Below, one piece after another: positions 11,944 through 22,029 of a DNA stretch of 64,000 nt (its first letter is position 1; each line of letters starts with the position of its first letter). Both the position numbers and the translations under genes were made by a program. This DNA is from Acidobacteriota bacterium (GTDB taxonomy: Bacteria; Acidobacteriota; Thermoanaerobaculia; Thermoanaerobaculales; Thermoanaerobaculaceae). A model generated the notes under the pieces. The model was not told where the DNA came from, made no database searches, and was given only the letters and a program-made list of their open reading frames with translations. The stretch covers positions 124,001-188,000 of the forward strand of contig JACQZW010000044.1 of NCBI GenBank assembly GCA_016213675.1, read 5' to 3'.

Positions 11944-12590
11944 TCCCGATCCCGCGCTTCCTCGTCGGCCTCTCCGCGGTCGTCACGGCCCTCGCCCTGG
12001 TGCCCCTCGCCCTGGTCCTCCGCGCCCGCACGACCACGTCGCCGCTGCCTCGCGTCCACGTGGTGCCGGACATGGACAACCAGCCGAAGTTCCGGGCCCA
12101 GGCGGGCAACCCGATGTTCGCGGACGGCCGGGCGATGCGGCCCCCGGTGGCGGGCGCCGTGGCCCGCGGCGCGCTGTCGGCGGACGACGCGCTGGCGCGC
12201 GGCCGGGTCGCCGGCGCGTGGATCGAGTCGTTCCCGGTGCCCGTGACCGAGCAGCTCATGAGGCGCGGCCAGGAACGCTACGACATCTTCTGCGCTCCCT
12301 GTCACGGGCTCTCGGGCCATGGCGACGGCATCGTCGCCCGCCGGGCCGACCGCTTGCAGGAAGGCACCTGGACGCCGCCCTCGTCGCTCCACACCGAGCT
12401 CGTCCGCAGTCGGCCCGAGGGGCACCTGTTCAACACGATCGCCAACGGGGTGCGCAACATGCCGGCCTACGGCGCGCAGGTCCCGGTGGCCGACCGGTGG
12501 GCGATCGTCGCCTACGTGCGCGCCCTGCAGCGCAGCCAGAACGCGAAGCTCACGGACGTCCCGGCCGAGCTCCGTGCCCAGGTGAGGTGA
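11940..12590 (+). CDS. actE: Alternative complex III monoheme cytochrome c subunit E
   Basis: A 216-aa membrane-anchored cytochrome c. An N-terminal helix (FLVGLSAVVTALALVPLALVL) is followed by one heme site, CAPCH, near residue 117 and a likely methionine ligand in GVRNMPAYG. In alternative complex III this subunit hands electrons to the terminal oxidase. The GTG start at 11940 overlaps the actD stop and gives an N-terminus that is immediately the membrane anchor. Confidence 0.9.
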   Translation: MIPIPRFLVGLSAVVTALALVPLALVLRARTTTSPLPRVHVVPDMDNQPKFRAQAGNPMFADGRAMRPPVAGAVARGALSADDALARGRVAGAWIESFPVPVTEQLMRRGQERYDIFCAPCHGLSGHGDGIVARRADRLQEGTWTPPSSLHTELVRSRPEGHLFNTIANGVRNMPAYGAQVPVADRWAIVAYVRALQRSQNAKLTDVPAELRAQVR

Positions 12591-12595
12591 GGCCG

Positions 12596-13807
12596 ATGGA
12601 CACCCAGCTCCCCGACATCTTCCAGGAGAAGCGCCTCCTCGGCGAGGCCGGCGATACGTTCTGGCGGCGGGCGTTGGCCGTCGGCCTGATCGCGCTGGCC
12701 GCCTCCGTCGCGCTCGGATTCGCCGCCGGCGACCACGGCCGGTCGTTCTTCTTCGCGTACGCCGTCAGCTTCGCGTACGTCCTCAGCCTGTCGCTGGGGG
12801 CGCTGTTCTTCGTGGTGCTGCAGCATCTCACCCGGGCCGGCTGGAGCGTGGTCGTGCGCCGGGTCGCCGAGGGGGTGGCGGCGACGCTCCCGGTGCTCGC
12901 CCTGCTCTTCGTCCCGATCCTCATCGGACTCCACCAGCTCTACCACTGGTCCCACGCCGAGGCGGTCGCCGCCGACCACCTGCTCCACGGCAAGAGCCCG
13001 TACCTCAACGTGCCGTTCTTCGTCGTCCGCTGGGTGCTCTACGCGGTGACCTGGGGCCTGACGGTGCGCGCCTTCGTCGGGCGGTCGCTGGCCCAGGACG
13101 CCTCGGGCGCGCCCGAGCTCTCGCTCGAGATGCAGAAGCGCGCCGCGCCGGCGATGCTCCTGTTCGGCCTCACCCTCACCTTCGCGTCGATCGACCTGCT
13201 GATGTCGCTCGACGCCCACTGGTTCTCGACGATCTTCGGGGTCTACTTCTTCGCCGGCAGCGTCGTCGGCTTTTTCGCCCTCCTCGCCGTCCTGATGCTC
13301 ATGCTGCAGCGCGCCGGCTACCTGCGGCACGCGGTGACCGTCGAGCACTACCACGACATCGGCAAGCTGCTCTTCGCCTTCATCGTCTTCTGGGCCTACA
13401 TCGGCTTCTCGCAGTACATGCTCTACTGGTACGCGAACATCCCGGAGGAGACCGGGTGGTTCCTGCGCCGGCAGACCAACGGCTGGGGCTGGGTGAGCCT
13501 GCTGCTCCTGTTCGGACACTTCGTGCTCCCCTTCGTCGCGCTGCTGTCGCGGGCTCCGAAGCGGAACCGGAAGGTGCTCGGCGCAGTCGCCGCCTGGATG
13601 CTGGTCGTGCACTGGGTGGACCTGTACTGGATCGCGCTCCCCGAGCTGAGGCCGCAGGACCCGCTGCCGCACCTCGTCGACCTGACCACGGCCGTGGGCC
13701 TGGTGGGAGTGTGGCTGGCGTCCGCTGCGTTCATCATGCGGAAGCGCTCGCTGGTGGCGGAGCGCGACCCGCGGCTGGCCGAGTCGCTGGGCTTCGAGAA
13801 CGCGTGA
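12596..13807 (+). CDS. actF: Alternative complex III NrfD-like membrane subunit F
   Basis: A 403-aa polytopic membrane protein with about ten helices, the second NrfD-like subunit of the complex, shorter than ActC as usual. Histidine- and aromatic-rich loops (LHQLYHWSH, EHYHDIGKLLFAFIVFWAYIGFSQYMLYWYANIPEET) match the ActF pattern. The ATG lies 5 nt after the actE stop. It probably forms a proton-translocation half-channel with ActC; that role is taken from structural work on homologues. Confidence 0.91.
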   Translation: MDTQLPDIFQEKRLLGEAGDTFWRRALAVGLIALAASVALGFAAGDHGRSFFFAYAVSFAYVLSLSLGALFFVVLQHLTRAGWSVVVRRVAEGVAATLPVLALLFVPILIGLHQLYHWSHAEAVAADHLLHGKSPYLNVPFFVVRWVLYAVTWGLTVRAFVGRSLAQDASGAPELSLEMQKRAAPAMLLFGLTLTFASIDLLMSLDAHWFSTIFGVYFFAGSVVGFFALLAVLMLMLQRAGYLRHAVTVEHYHDIGKLLFAFIVFWAYIGFSQYMLYWYANIPEETGWFLRRQTNGWGWVSLLLLFGHFVLPFVALLSRAPKRNRKVLGAVAAWMLVVHWVDLYWIALPELRPQDPLPHLVDLTTAVGLVGVWLASAAFIMRKRSLVAERDPRLAESLGFENA

Positions 13808-13848
13808 GGGCTGGGGACAGGCAACCGGGAACGGGGGACGGGAGAAGA

Positions 13849-14202
13849 ATGGCTGAACACTCCGTGGATCACGCCGGGCCGGCTGGGGGCCAGGGGATCG
13901 GCGATCCGGACGCCCGGGCGACCGCGGTCGTGGTCGCCGTCAGTGCGATCCTCCTCGTGGCGATCGTGGTGCTGCTCCAGGCGTTCTTCTACCGGGCCGA
14001 AAAAGGTGAGAACGTCGTCAAGGTGGTGGCGGTGACCCCGGAAGAGCTGGCCGGAACACGCGCGGAGCAGCTTGAGCGGCTCCATACCTATCGCTGGGTG
14101 GACGAGAAGGCGGGCACCGTGGCGATCCCGATCGAGCGGGCGATGGCGCTCGTGGTCGCGGAGCACGGGGGCGCGACGCGGCTTCCCGGAGACAGCCGGT
14201 GA
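13849..14202 (+). CDS. Small single-helix membrane protein of the act operon
   Basis: A 117-aa protein with one transmembrane helix (residues ~28-48, VVVAVSAILLVAIVVLLQAFFY) and a C-terminal soluble part containing TYRWVDEKAGTVAIPIERAMALV. It sits exactly between actF and sco and overlaps the sco GTG. This matches the small proteins often found after actF, and a structural or assembly role in alternative complex III or the oxidase is plausible (ActG-like position). I cannot assign it by sequence alone. The gap before it again carries G-rich GGGACAGG-type repeats. Confidence 0.8.
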   Translation: MAEHSVDHAGPAGGQGIGDPDARATAVVVAVSAILLVAIVVLLQAFFYRAEKGENVVKVVAVTPEELAGTRAEQLERLHTYRWVDEKAGTVAIPIERAMALVVAEHGGATRLPGDSR

Positions 14203-15038
14203 CCAGGGCGGCGCTGACCGTCGCGGTCGTGATGCTGCTGGCGACGTCGGCGCCGGGGCAGCGGCAGGAGCCGCTCCCGCCGGAGCTCGAAGGCGTCGGG
14301 ATCACCGAGAAGCTCGACGCGCGCGTGCCCCTCGACCTCGAGTTCCTCGACGAGGCCGGCAACACCGTGCCGTTGCGGAAGTACTTCGACGGCAGCCGGC
14401 CGGTCATGCTGACGCTCAACTACTACTCGTGCCCGATGCTGTGCACCCTCCAGCTCAACGGGTTGATCGCGGGGCTTCAGGACCTGGCGTGGACGCCGGG
14501 CCGCGAGTTCGAGATGGTCACCGTCAGCATCAACCCGCTCGAGACGCCGGAGCTGGCCAGGCTCAAGAAGCAGACGTACCTCGACGCGTACGGCAGGACG
14601 GGCGCCGCGGCCGGCTGGCACTTCCTGGTCGGCCGCGAGGACAACATCAAGCGGCTCGCCGACGCGGTGGGCTTCGGCTACCGCTACAACGAGCAGCGCA
14701 AGGAGTACGCGCACGCCGCGGCCGTCATGCTGGCCACCCCGGACGGCCGTCTGGCGCGCTACCTCTACGGCGTCGAGTACCCAACGCGCACGCTCAGGCT
14801 CGGGCTGGCCGAGGCCGGCGAGGGCGTGGTCGGCTCGGCCGCCGACCAGTTCCTGCTGTACTGCTTTCACTACGACGCGAAGGCCAACTCCTACGTGATG
14901 GCGGCGACCACGGTCATGCAGGCCGGTGGGTTGCTCACCCTGCTGCTGTTCGGCGGGTGGCTCCTGGCCCGCTGGGTTCGCGACGCCCGGCGGAGTGCGA
15001 GCGACAGGGCCGCCGCGGTGACCGGGCCGTCCGCGTGA
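14199..15038 (+). CDS. SCO1/SenC family copper chaperone
   Basis: A 279-aa exported thioredoxin-fold protein, predicted to insert copper into the CuA site of oxidase subunit II. The copper-binding motif is CPMLC (YYSCPMLCTLQLNGL), and the third ligand is probably the His in EYAHAAAVM. An N-terminal signal or anchor is followed by the Sco domain. There is also a C-terminal helix (GGLLTLLLFGGWLLARWV), so the protein is anchored at its C-terminus. The GTG start overlaps the preceding stop, and it lies just upstream of coxB, its expected client. Confidence 0.9.
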   Translation: MTRAALTVAVVMLLATSAPGQRQEPLPPELEGVGITEKLDARVPLDLEFLDEAGNTVPLRKYFDGSRPVMLTLNYYSCPMLCTLQLNGLIAGLQDLAWTPGREFEMVTVSINPLETPELARLKKQTYLDAYGRTGAAAGWHFLVGREDNIKRLADAVGFGYRYNEQRKEYAHAAAVMLATPDGRLARYLYGVEYPTRTLRLGLAEAGEGVVGSAADQFLLYCFHYDAKANSYVMAATTVMQAGGLLTLLLFGGWLLARWVRDARRSASDRAAAVTGPSA

Positions 15039-15072
15039 GGCGGCGGGACGACCGAGGCGAGGGAGAGGGACA

Positions 15073-16062
15073 TTGAGCCTGACGACACGACTCTTGGACC
15101 TGCTCGCAGGGGGCGTGCAGAGCAATCCGGACGGCGGCTTCTGGATGCCGGAGGCGGCGTCGACCGGCGCCCCGGCGGTCGACAACCTCTTCCACTTCAT
15201 CCTCTGGCTGTCGGTCTTCTTCTTCGCCCTGATCGTCGGGCTGATGGTCCTGTTCGTCGTCCGCTACCGGCGCCGCGCCGGCCGCGAGGAACCGGAGCCG
15301 AGCCCGAACCACAACGTCGCGCTCGAGGTGACCTGGACGGTCATCCCGCTCCTCCTCGTGTTCGTGATCTTCGTCTGGGGCTTCAAGGTCTTCCTCGACC
15401 TGAACACGCCGCCGGCGAACTCCTACGAGGTGCTGGTCACGGGGCAGAAGTGGAAGTGGCTGTTCACCTATCCCAACGGGCACGTGGACGAGAACCTGCA
15501 CGTCCCGATCGACACGCCGATCCGCCTCGTGATGACCTCCGAGGACGTGATCCACAGCTTCTACGTGCCGGCGTTCCGGATCAAGCGCGACGTCGTGCCC
15601 GGGCGCTACGCGAAGGCGTGGTTCAGGGCGACGAAGGTCGGGGAGTACCAGGTGTTCTGCGCCGAGTACTGCGGGACCGGCCACTCCGACATGGGGACCC
15701 ACGTGGTCGTCCACGAGCCCGGCGGCTTCGAGCGGTGGATGACGGAGGTCGCGGACTTCCTGAACAAGCTGCCGCCCGCCGAGGCGGGGGAGCGGCTGTT
15801 CAAGGCCCGCGGCTGCGCCCAGTGCCACACGGTGGACGGCGGCGCGAGCGTCGGGCCGACGCTCAAGGGTGTCTTCGGGCACGCGGTTACTCTCGCCGAC
15901 GGCAAGTCCGTGACGGCCGACGAGGACTACGTGCGGGAGTCGATCCTCGAGCCGCAGGCCAAGGTGGTCGCCGGGTTCCAGCCGGTGATGCCGACCTACA
16001 AGGGCAAGCTCAAGGACCAGGAGATCACGGCGATCGCGGAGTACATGAAGACCCTGAAGTAG
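15073..16062 (+). CDS. coxB: Cytochrome c oxidase subunit II with fused cytochrome c (caa3 type)
   Basis: A 329-aa subunit II with two transmembrane helices at the N-terminus and a cupredoxin domain with the CuA ligand set (IHSFYVP; CAEYCGTGHSDM). A C-terminal cytochrome c domain carries one heme (CAQCH) and a Met-containing end (QPVMPTYKGKL). The fused heme makes this a caa3-type oxidase that can accept electrons directly from ActE. The TTG start at 15073 is preceded by GAGAGGGA. It belongs to the same run of genes as act and sco. Confidence 0.93.
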   Translation: MSLTTRLLDLLAGGVQSNPDGGFWMPEAASTGAPAVDNLFHFILWLSVFFFALIVGLMVLFVVRYRRRAGREEPEPSPNHNVALEVTWTVIPLLLVFVIFVWGFKVFLDLNTPPANSYEVLVTGQKWKWLFTYPNGHVDENLHVPIDTPIRLVMTSEDVIHSFYVPAFRIKRDVVPGRYAKAWFRATKVGEYQVFCAEYCGTGHSDMGTHVVVHEPGGFERWMTEVADFLNKLPPAEAGERLFKARGCAQCHTVDGGASVGPTLKGVFGHAVTLADGKSVTADEDYVRESILEPQAKVVAGFQPVMPTYKGKLKDQEITAIAEYMKTLK

Positions 16063-16124
16063 TTGGCAGGGGGTAGGCGGTTGGGACCAGCGGACGTTTA
16101 GGGCAACTCGGAGGCAGGCGAGAC

Positions 16125-17807
<1,683 letters not shown>

Positions 17808-17819
17808 AGGGGGGACGAG

Positions 17820-18623
17820 GTGTCCGACACGCACTCGCCCCACCTGGCGCACCACTTCGACTCGCCCGTGCAGCAGTTCGAGTCGGGCAAGCTGGGGATG
17901 TGGATCTTCCTCGCCACCGAGATCCTGCTCTTCGGCGGGCTGTTCTGCGCCTACGCGGTCTACCGGGCGAACCACCCGGAGATCTTCGTCTACGCGCACC
18001 GCTACCTCGACAAGACCCTCGGCGGCATCAACACGGCGATCCTGATCGGCTCGAGCTTCACGATGGCATGGGCGGTGCGCGCCGCCCAGCTCGGCCGGCA
18101 GCGGGCGCTCAAGGTTCTTCTCGCCCTCACGATCGCGTGCGCCTTCGGCTTCCTCGGCATCAAGTTCGTCGAGTACGAGCACAAGTGGAAGGAGGGGCTG
18201 CTGTGGGGGAAGCGGTACGCGCCGCACGCCGAGGGACGGGCGGAGCCGGCCGCCGATCCGGCCGCGGCCGTGGCCGCGACCCCGCCGGCCGGGGTGAACG
18301 CGGAGGAGCACACGCTGATCCCGCCGCCGGCCCGCGGACCTGCCGGGCTCGCGGTCAGCGACCACGCCGACGAGCGGCTCCACCTCGAGCAGGAGGCCCC
18401 GAAGAACGTGCAGGTGTTCTTCTCGGTCTACTTCGCGATGACCGGCCTGCACGGCATCCACGTGATCGCCGGCATGGCGCTGCTGGGCTGGATCCTGCTC
18501 CGGGCATCCCGGGGCGAGTTCGGCCCGGACTACTTCATCCCGGTCGACCTCGCCGGGCTGTACTGGCACCTGGTCGACCTGATTTGGATCTTCCTGTTCC
18601 CGCTGCTGTATCTGATTCACTGA
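17820..18623 (+). CDS. coxC: Cytochrome c oxidase subunit III with an inserted hydrophilic loop
   Basis: A 267-aa subunit III with helices typical of the family ([71 protein letters not shown]). Between the third and fourth helices is a ~70-residue hydrophilic Ala/Pro/Glu-rich stretch (about residues 122-195) not expected in the standard subunit. The GTG start lies 12 nt after coxA. A second, shorter subunit III-like gene follows at 19170. Confidence 0.9.
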   Translation: MSDTHSPHLAHHFDSPVQQFESGKLGMWIFLATEILLFGGLFCAYAVYRANHPEIFVYAHRYLDKTLGGINTAILIGSSFTMAWAVRAAQLGRQRALKVLLALTIACAFGFLGIKFVEYEHKWKEGLLWGKRYAPHAEGRAEPAADPAAAVAATPPAGVNAEEHTLIPPPARGPAGLAVSDHADERLHLEQEAPKNVQVFFSVYFAMTGLHGIHVIAGMALLGWILLRASRGEFGPDYFIPVDLAGLYWHLVDLIWIFLFPLLYLIH

Positions 18624-18772
18624 GGGTTGAAGGGTTGAAGGGTTGAAGGGTTGAAGCCGGATCAGGGCGAATTTTCAACTTAGCAGTTCCTCAACCCTGG
18701 GTGGGTGGCTGGGCGGGCAACCCTGGAGGGGTGGGTGGGTGTGCAACCCTGGGTGGGTGGAGGGGCGTGCAC
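18624..18772 (+). repeat. Two G-rich tandem repeat blocks inside the oxidase operon
   Basis: Four exact copies of the 8-mer GGGTTGAA (18624-18655) follow the coxC stop directly. Three imperfect copies of a ~28-bp unit of the form CAACCCTGGGTGGGTGG then occupy 18692-18772. The second unit reappears inverted at 33095-33240, after the tRNA. These are non-coding and fill the only sizeable gap in the operon. Confidence 0.8.
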
Positions 18773-18792
18773 TCCTTCTTGGAGAGGTGACG

Positions 18793-19164
18793 ATGGCAGA
18801 GACGACGCATCACGGAGCCGAGGCAGCCACCGCCACCGCGGTGCATCCGTTCGTCCACGCGGTGCCGTTCAAGGTCCTCGCGGGCGTCTTCGCGGCGCTG
18901 CTCGTCCTCACGGTCGTGACGGTGGCGGCGACGTGGGTCGACCTCGGCCGATTCAACCTGTGGATCGCGATGGCGATCGCGACGGTCAAGGCCACGCTCG
19001 TGGTGCTCTACTTCATGCACATGCGTTACGATCGACCCGTGAACGCCATCGTCTTCGTGACCGCTCTCCTGTTCCTGGCGCTCTTCGTGTCGATCGCGCT
19101 CATCGACACCCGGGCCTACCAGCCGGAGATGATCCCGGGCTACGCGCCGGCCATGGAGCGGTGA
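18793..19164 (+). CDS. Cytochrome c oxidase subunit IV (CyoD/CtaF-like)
   Basis: A 123-aa protein with three transmembrane helices in the arrangement of prokaryotic oxidase subunit IV. The family signature is ATVKATLVVLYFMHMRYD, in which KA...V...FMH is highly conserved. It stabilises the oxidase. A GGAGAGG site sits 5 nt before the ATG, compensating for the repeat-filled gap upstream. Its stop is 5 nt before the next start. Confidence 0.9.
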   Translation: MAETTHHGAEAATATAVHPFVHAVPFKVLAGVFAALLVLTVVTVAATWVDLGRFNLWIAMAIATVKATLVVLYFMHMRYDRPVNAIVFVTALLFLALFVSIALIDTRAYQPEMIPGYAPAMER

Positions 19165-19169
19165 CGACG

Positions 19170-19757
19170 ATGGCGATCCTCGACGATCCGGACCGCACGG
19201 CGCCGGTCCCGCTCGCGACCGGCCGGTTGGGGATGCGGCTGCTCCTCGCCTCGCTGGGCATGCTCTTCGCGGCGTGCGTCTCAGGGTTGCTCTACGTGCG
19301 TTCGATCGCCAAGGTGTGGCCGCCCGAAGGCATGCCGAGCCTGCCGACGGGGCTGTGGATGTCGACCGTCATCCTGCTCGTCTCGAGCGCCACGGTGCAG
19401 TGGGCGGTGTCGGCGGCGCGGCACGACGAGCGGCCGGGGATCCGCCACGGGCTGCTCGCCACGTTCGTCCTCGGGGTCGCGTTCCTGGTTAGCCAGACGG
19501 TGAACTGGTTCGTGCTGGTCGCCGCCGCCTTCACCCCGAAGGTCAACCTCTACGCCTTCACCTACTACCTCCTGACCGGCCTGCACGCGCTGCACGTCCT
19601 CGGCGGCCTGGTCCCCGTCGGCGTCGTGACCGCCCGGGCGTTCCGCGGCGACTACTCCGCGGCGCGACACTCCGGGGTCGAGTACGTCGCGATGTACTGG
19701 CACTTCCTCGACGTCGTCTGGGTCGTCCTCTTCATCGTCCTCTACCTCGCCGGCTGA
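19170..19757 (+). CDS. Second heme-copper oxidase subunit III-like protein
   Basis: A 195-aa membrane protein with five helices, the short form of oxidase subunit III. The C-terminal pair LLTGLHALHVLGGLVPVGVV and YVAMYWHFLDVVWVVLFIVLYLAG carries the family histidines. The start could be ATG 19170 or GTG 19161, which overlaps the coxD stop; ATG has the better ribosome-site distance. Having two subunit III genes in one operon is unusual; they may be alternative subunits or form part of one complex. It ends the operon, convergent with the DUF3179 gene. Confidence 0.88.
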   Translation: MAILDDPDRTAPVPLATGRLGMRLLLASLGMLFAACVSGLLYVRSIAKVWPPEGMPSLPTGLWMSTVILLVSSATVQWAVSAARHDERPGIRHGLLATFVLGVAFLVSQTVNWFVLVAAAFTPKVNLYAFTYYLLTGLHALHVLGGLVPVGVVTARAFRGDYSAARHSGVEYVAMYWHFLDVVWVVLFIVLYLAG

Positions 19758-19763
19758 TCGCGC

Positions 19764-20825
19764 CTACGGCCGGAGCCACGTCGTGCCGGCAGGGTGCATG
19801 GCGTGCCAGGCGAAGGCGAAGGTGTAGACGACCCCGACCCCGGAGTCCTCGGCGAGCTGGACGTCGACCGTCGGAGGCCGGTCCCCGACGACGAACCGCA
19901 CCGCGTGGCCTCCGATCGTGGTGTCCCACACGCCGCTCGGACCGGCGTGGGCGCGAACGGTCGGGAAGGGAATCGCGACCTTCCCGGCCTCGCTCTGCAG
20001 CACCACGACCGGGGTCTTCAAGGCCAGGCCGCCGGCCGGCATGAGCGGGTCGACGGGGAACCGGAGCTTGTCGGAGCCGAAGTAGCTCGCGTACGGGTCG
20101 CGGCGGTACTGAGCGGCGAGGCGGGCGTCCGGAGCGAGCACGGTCGTATCGGGATGCGCCTGCCGCCACCTCGCCCAGGTCGTCACGGTGGCCGGGAGCA
20201 CCGCGAGGGTCGCAGAGCGCGCCGCGGCCGGTCCGGCGACGGCGCGGGCGAGGAGCTGGTTCCACAGGCTCGCGGTCCCGCCGTCGGGACGGCGGTCGTA
20301 CATCAGGAGGTTCGAGTTGTACAGCAGCCCGCTGACCCCGAAGGTGAGGACCTCGCCCCCGGTGTCGCGCGACAGCACGACGACGCTGTCGCACAGCGGG
20401 TTGTACGTGACTGCGATGGGCCGGCCGGCCAGCGAGTCGTTGGCCACCTCGTGCCAGGCGAGGAAGCGGAGGGGATAGGCGCGCGCCGCGCCGCCCAGGC
20501 GCACGCCGACCACCCGGTCCGAGGGCACCAGCACCTTGCCGCGGCGCGAGCCGCGGGCGGCCTGGAGTCCGTCTGCCGTCGTCACGGCCGGGTTCACGAG
20601 CGCCGGGAGCCCGTCCCTGGGCATCCCGGCGGCGACGATCCGGTCGACCGGGATGGTCGCGGGCGTCAACGAGAAGCCGTAGGACGCGACGGTCGTTCCG
20701 TCCCCGACCGCGTGCCCGCGCCCGCGCAGCATCCTCCAGACGTGCAGCGAGAAGACCACCGTCACGACGGCGACGGCGAGCGCCAGCACCCAGGTCCCGG
20801 AGGCGAGGAGTCGGGGGGGCCTCAT
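19764..20825 (-). CDS. DUF3179 domain-containing membrane-anchored protein
   Basis: A 353-aa protein with one N-terminal membrane segment (TWVLALAVAVVTVVFSLHVW) and a large exported domain of the DUF3179 family. Visible family features are VVGVRLGGAARAYPLRFLAWHEVAND, VTYNPLCDSVVVLSRD and FGVSGLLYNSNLLMYDRR. No enzymatic role is established. Its position between the oxidase genes and heme A genes is suggestive of a respiratory link but proves nothing. It is co-directional with ctaB, with 22 nt between them. Confidence 0.85.
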   Translation of the reverse strand: MRPPRLLASGTWVLALAVAVVTVVFSLHVWRMLRGRGHAVGDGTTVASYGFSLTPATIPVDRIVAAGMPRDGLPALVNPAVTTADGLQAARGSRRGKVLVPSDRVVGVRLGGAARAYPLRFLAWHEVANDSLAGRPIAVTYNPLCDSVVVLSRDTGGEVLTFGVSGLLYNSNLLMYDRRPDGGTASLWNQLLARAVAGPAAARSATLAVLPATVTTWARWRQAHPDTTVLAPDARLAAQYRRDPYASYFGSDKLRFPVDPLMPAGGLALKTPVVVLQSEAGKVAIPFPTVRAHAGPSGVWDTTIGGHAVRFVVGDRPPTVDVQLAEDSGVGVVYTFAFAWHAMHPAGTTWLRP

Positions 20826-20847
20826 ACCGGCGCTCCTCCCGGCCGAC

Positions 20848-21837
20848 TCAACGGTGTGCGATCCCGCCCGACGTCGGCCGAAGGGAGTACGGAGCGGAGC
20901 TCGGTGTGACGCTGGTCCATGCGGTCTGGACGGCAGGATAGTCGGCGGGACGGCGGTCCGCCACCAGCAGCCCGAGGAGGAGGGGCAGGTAGACCAGCGT
21001 CGAGAGGAACAGCCGGCGGGCGCTCGCATCGGAGCGCGTGCGGCCGAGGTGCACTCCGGCGGCGAGCAGCCCGGCGGAGAGCAGCGCCGCGCCCGTCGCA
21101 TACGCCGGCCCGGCGAGGCCGGTCGGCGTCGCGCTCACCGCCACGACCAACAGCGCGGCGCTGTAGATCGTCACCATCCGCGCGGTGGAGCGACCGTCGG
21201 GCTCGACCACCGGGAGCATGCGGAACCCGCCGCGGCGGTAGTCGTCCCGGTACAGCCAGGCGAGCGCCAGAAAGTGCGGGATCTGCCAGAGGAAGAGCAC
21301 CCCGCCGAGGAGCCAGGCACCGAAGCCGAGGCCGTTCCCCGCCGCGGCCCAGCCCATCATCGGCGGCAGGGCGCCGCACACGGCGCCGGCGAGCGTGCAC
21401 AACGAGGTCCGCGGCTTGAGCGGTGTGTAGACCAGCGTGTAGGTCAGCACGACGGCGAGCCCGAGCGCGGCGGTCAGCGGCGTGGTCAGGGCCCAGAGCG
21501 TGACGAGCCCGGCGACCACCAGGACGACGCCGGCGACGGCGGCCTCGACGCGCGTCACAACCCCGGCCGGCAGCGGCCGCCGGCAGGTGCGCTCCATCAG
21601 GGCGTCACGCGACGCCTCCATCCACTCGTTGAGGGCCATCGAGCCGGCGGCGGCCAGCGCGGTCCCCAGGGCGGTCCAGGCCAGCCGGCTCCACGAGAAG
21701 CCGTCGCCGCTCGCCAGCACGTAACCCACGCCGGCGGTGACGACCACCAGCGTAACCAGGCGGGACTTGGTCAGCTCGCTCCAGGTGTGGATCGAGCGCC
21801 TCATCCGAGCGCCTGCGCTGCCTGCGAGTGTCTCCAT
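20848..21837 (-). CDS. ctaB: Protoheme IX farnesyltransferase (heme O synthase)
   Basis: A 329-aa UbiA-superfamily prenyltransferase with about nine helices. It attaches farnesyl diphosphate to heme b to give heme O. The first Asp-rich motif is ALNEWMEASRDALMERTCRRP (about residues 68-88), a heme O synthase signature; the second loop (WLYRDDYRRGGFRML) carries the other acidic residues. It is divergent from ctaA, with 192 nt between, so both heme A steps flank one control region. An internal ATG at 21804 is the alternative start. Confidence 0.93.
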   Translation of the reverse strand: METLAGSAGARMRRSIHTWSELTKSRLVTLVVVTAGVGYVLASGDGFSWSRLAWTALGTALAAAGSMALNEWMEASRDALMERTCRRPLPAGVVTRVEAAVAGVVLVVAGLVTLWALTTPLTAALGLAVVLTYTLVYTPLKPRTSLCTLAGAVCGALPPMMGWAAAGNGLGFGAWLLGGVLFLWQIPHFLALAWLYRDDYRRGGFRMLPVVEPDGRSTARMVTIYSAALLVVAVSATPTGLAGPAYATGAALLSAGLLAAGVHLGRTRSDASARRLFLSTLVYLPLLLGLLVADRRPADYPAVQTAWTSVTPSSAPYSLRPTSGGIAHR

Positions 21838-22029
21838 CGCCCGTCCCGATCTCGACTATCGCGATCGTGTCGCGATTCCGGCCGCATTCTGGCACGCCGG
21901 CGCGGGAGGCGCCAGTTGCCCAAGATGACAACGGCGTCCGCGCCGGAGCATTCCCCGGCAGCGCGGAATTGTCCCGTCGTGGATGGTGGGAGATACTGCA
22001 CCGACGAGGCCGACAAGGGAGGGCCACGC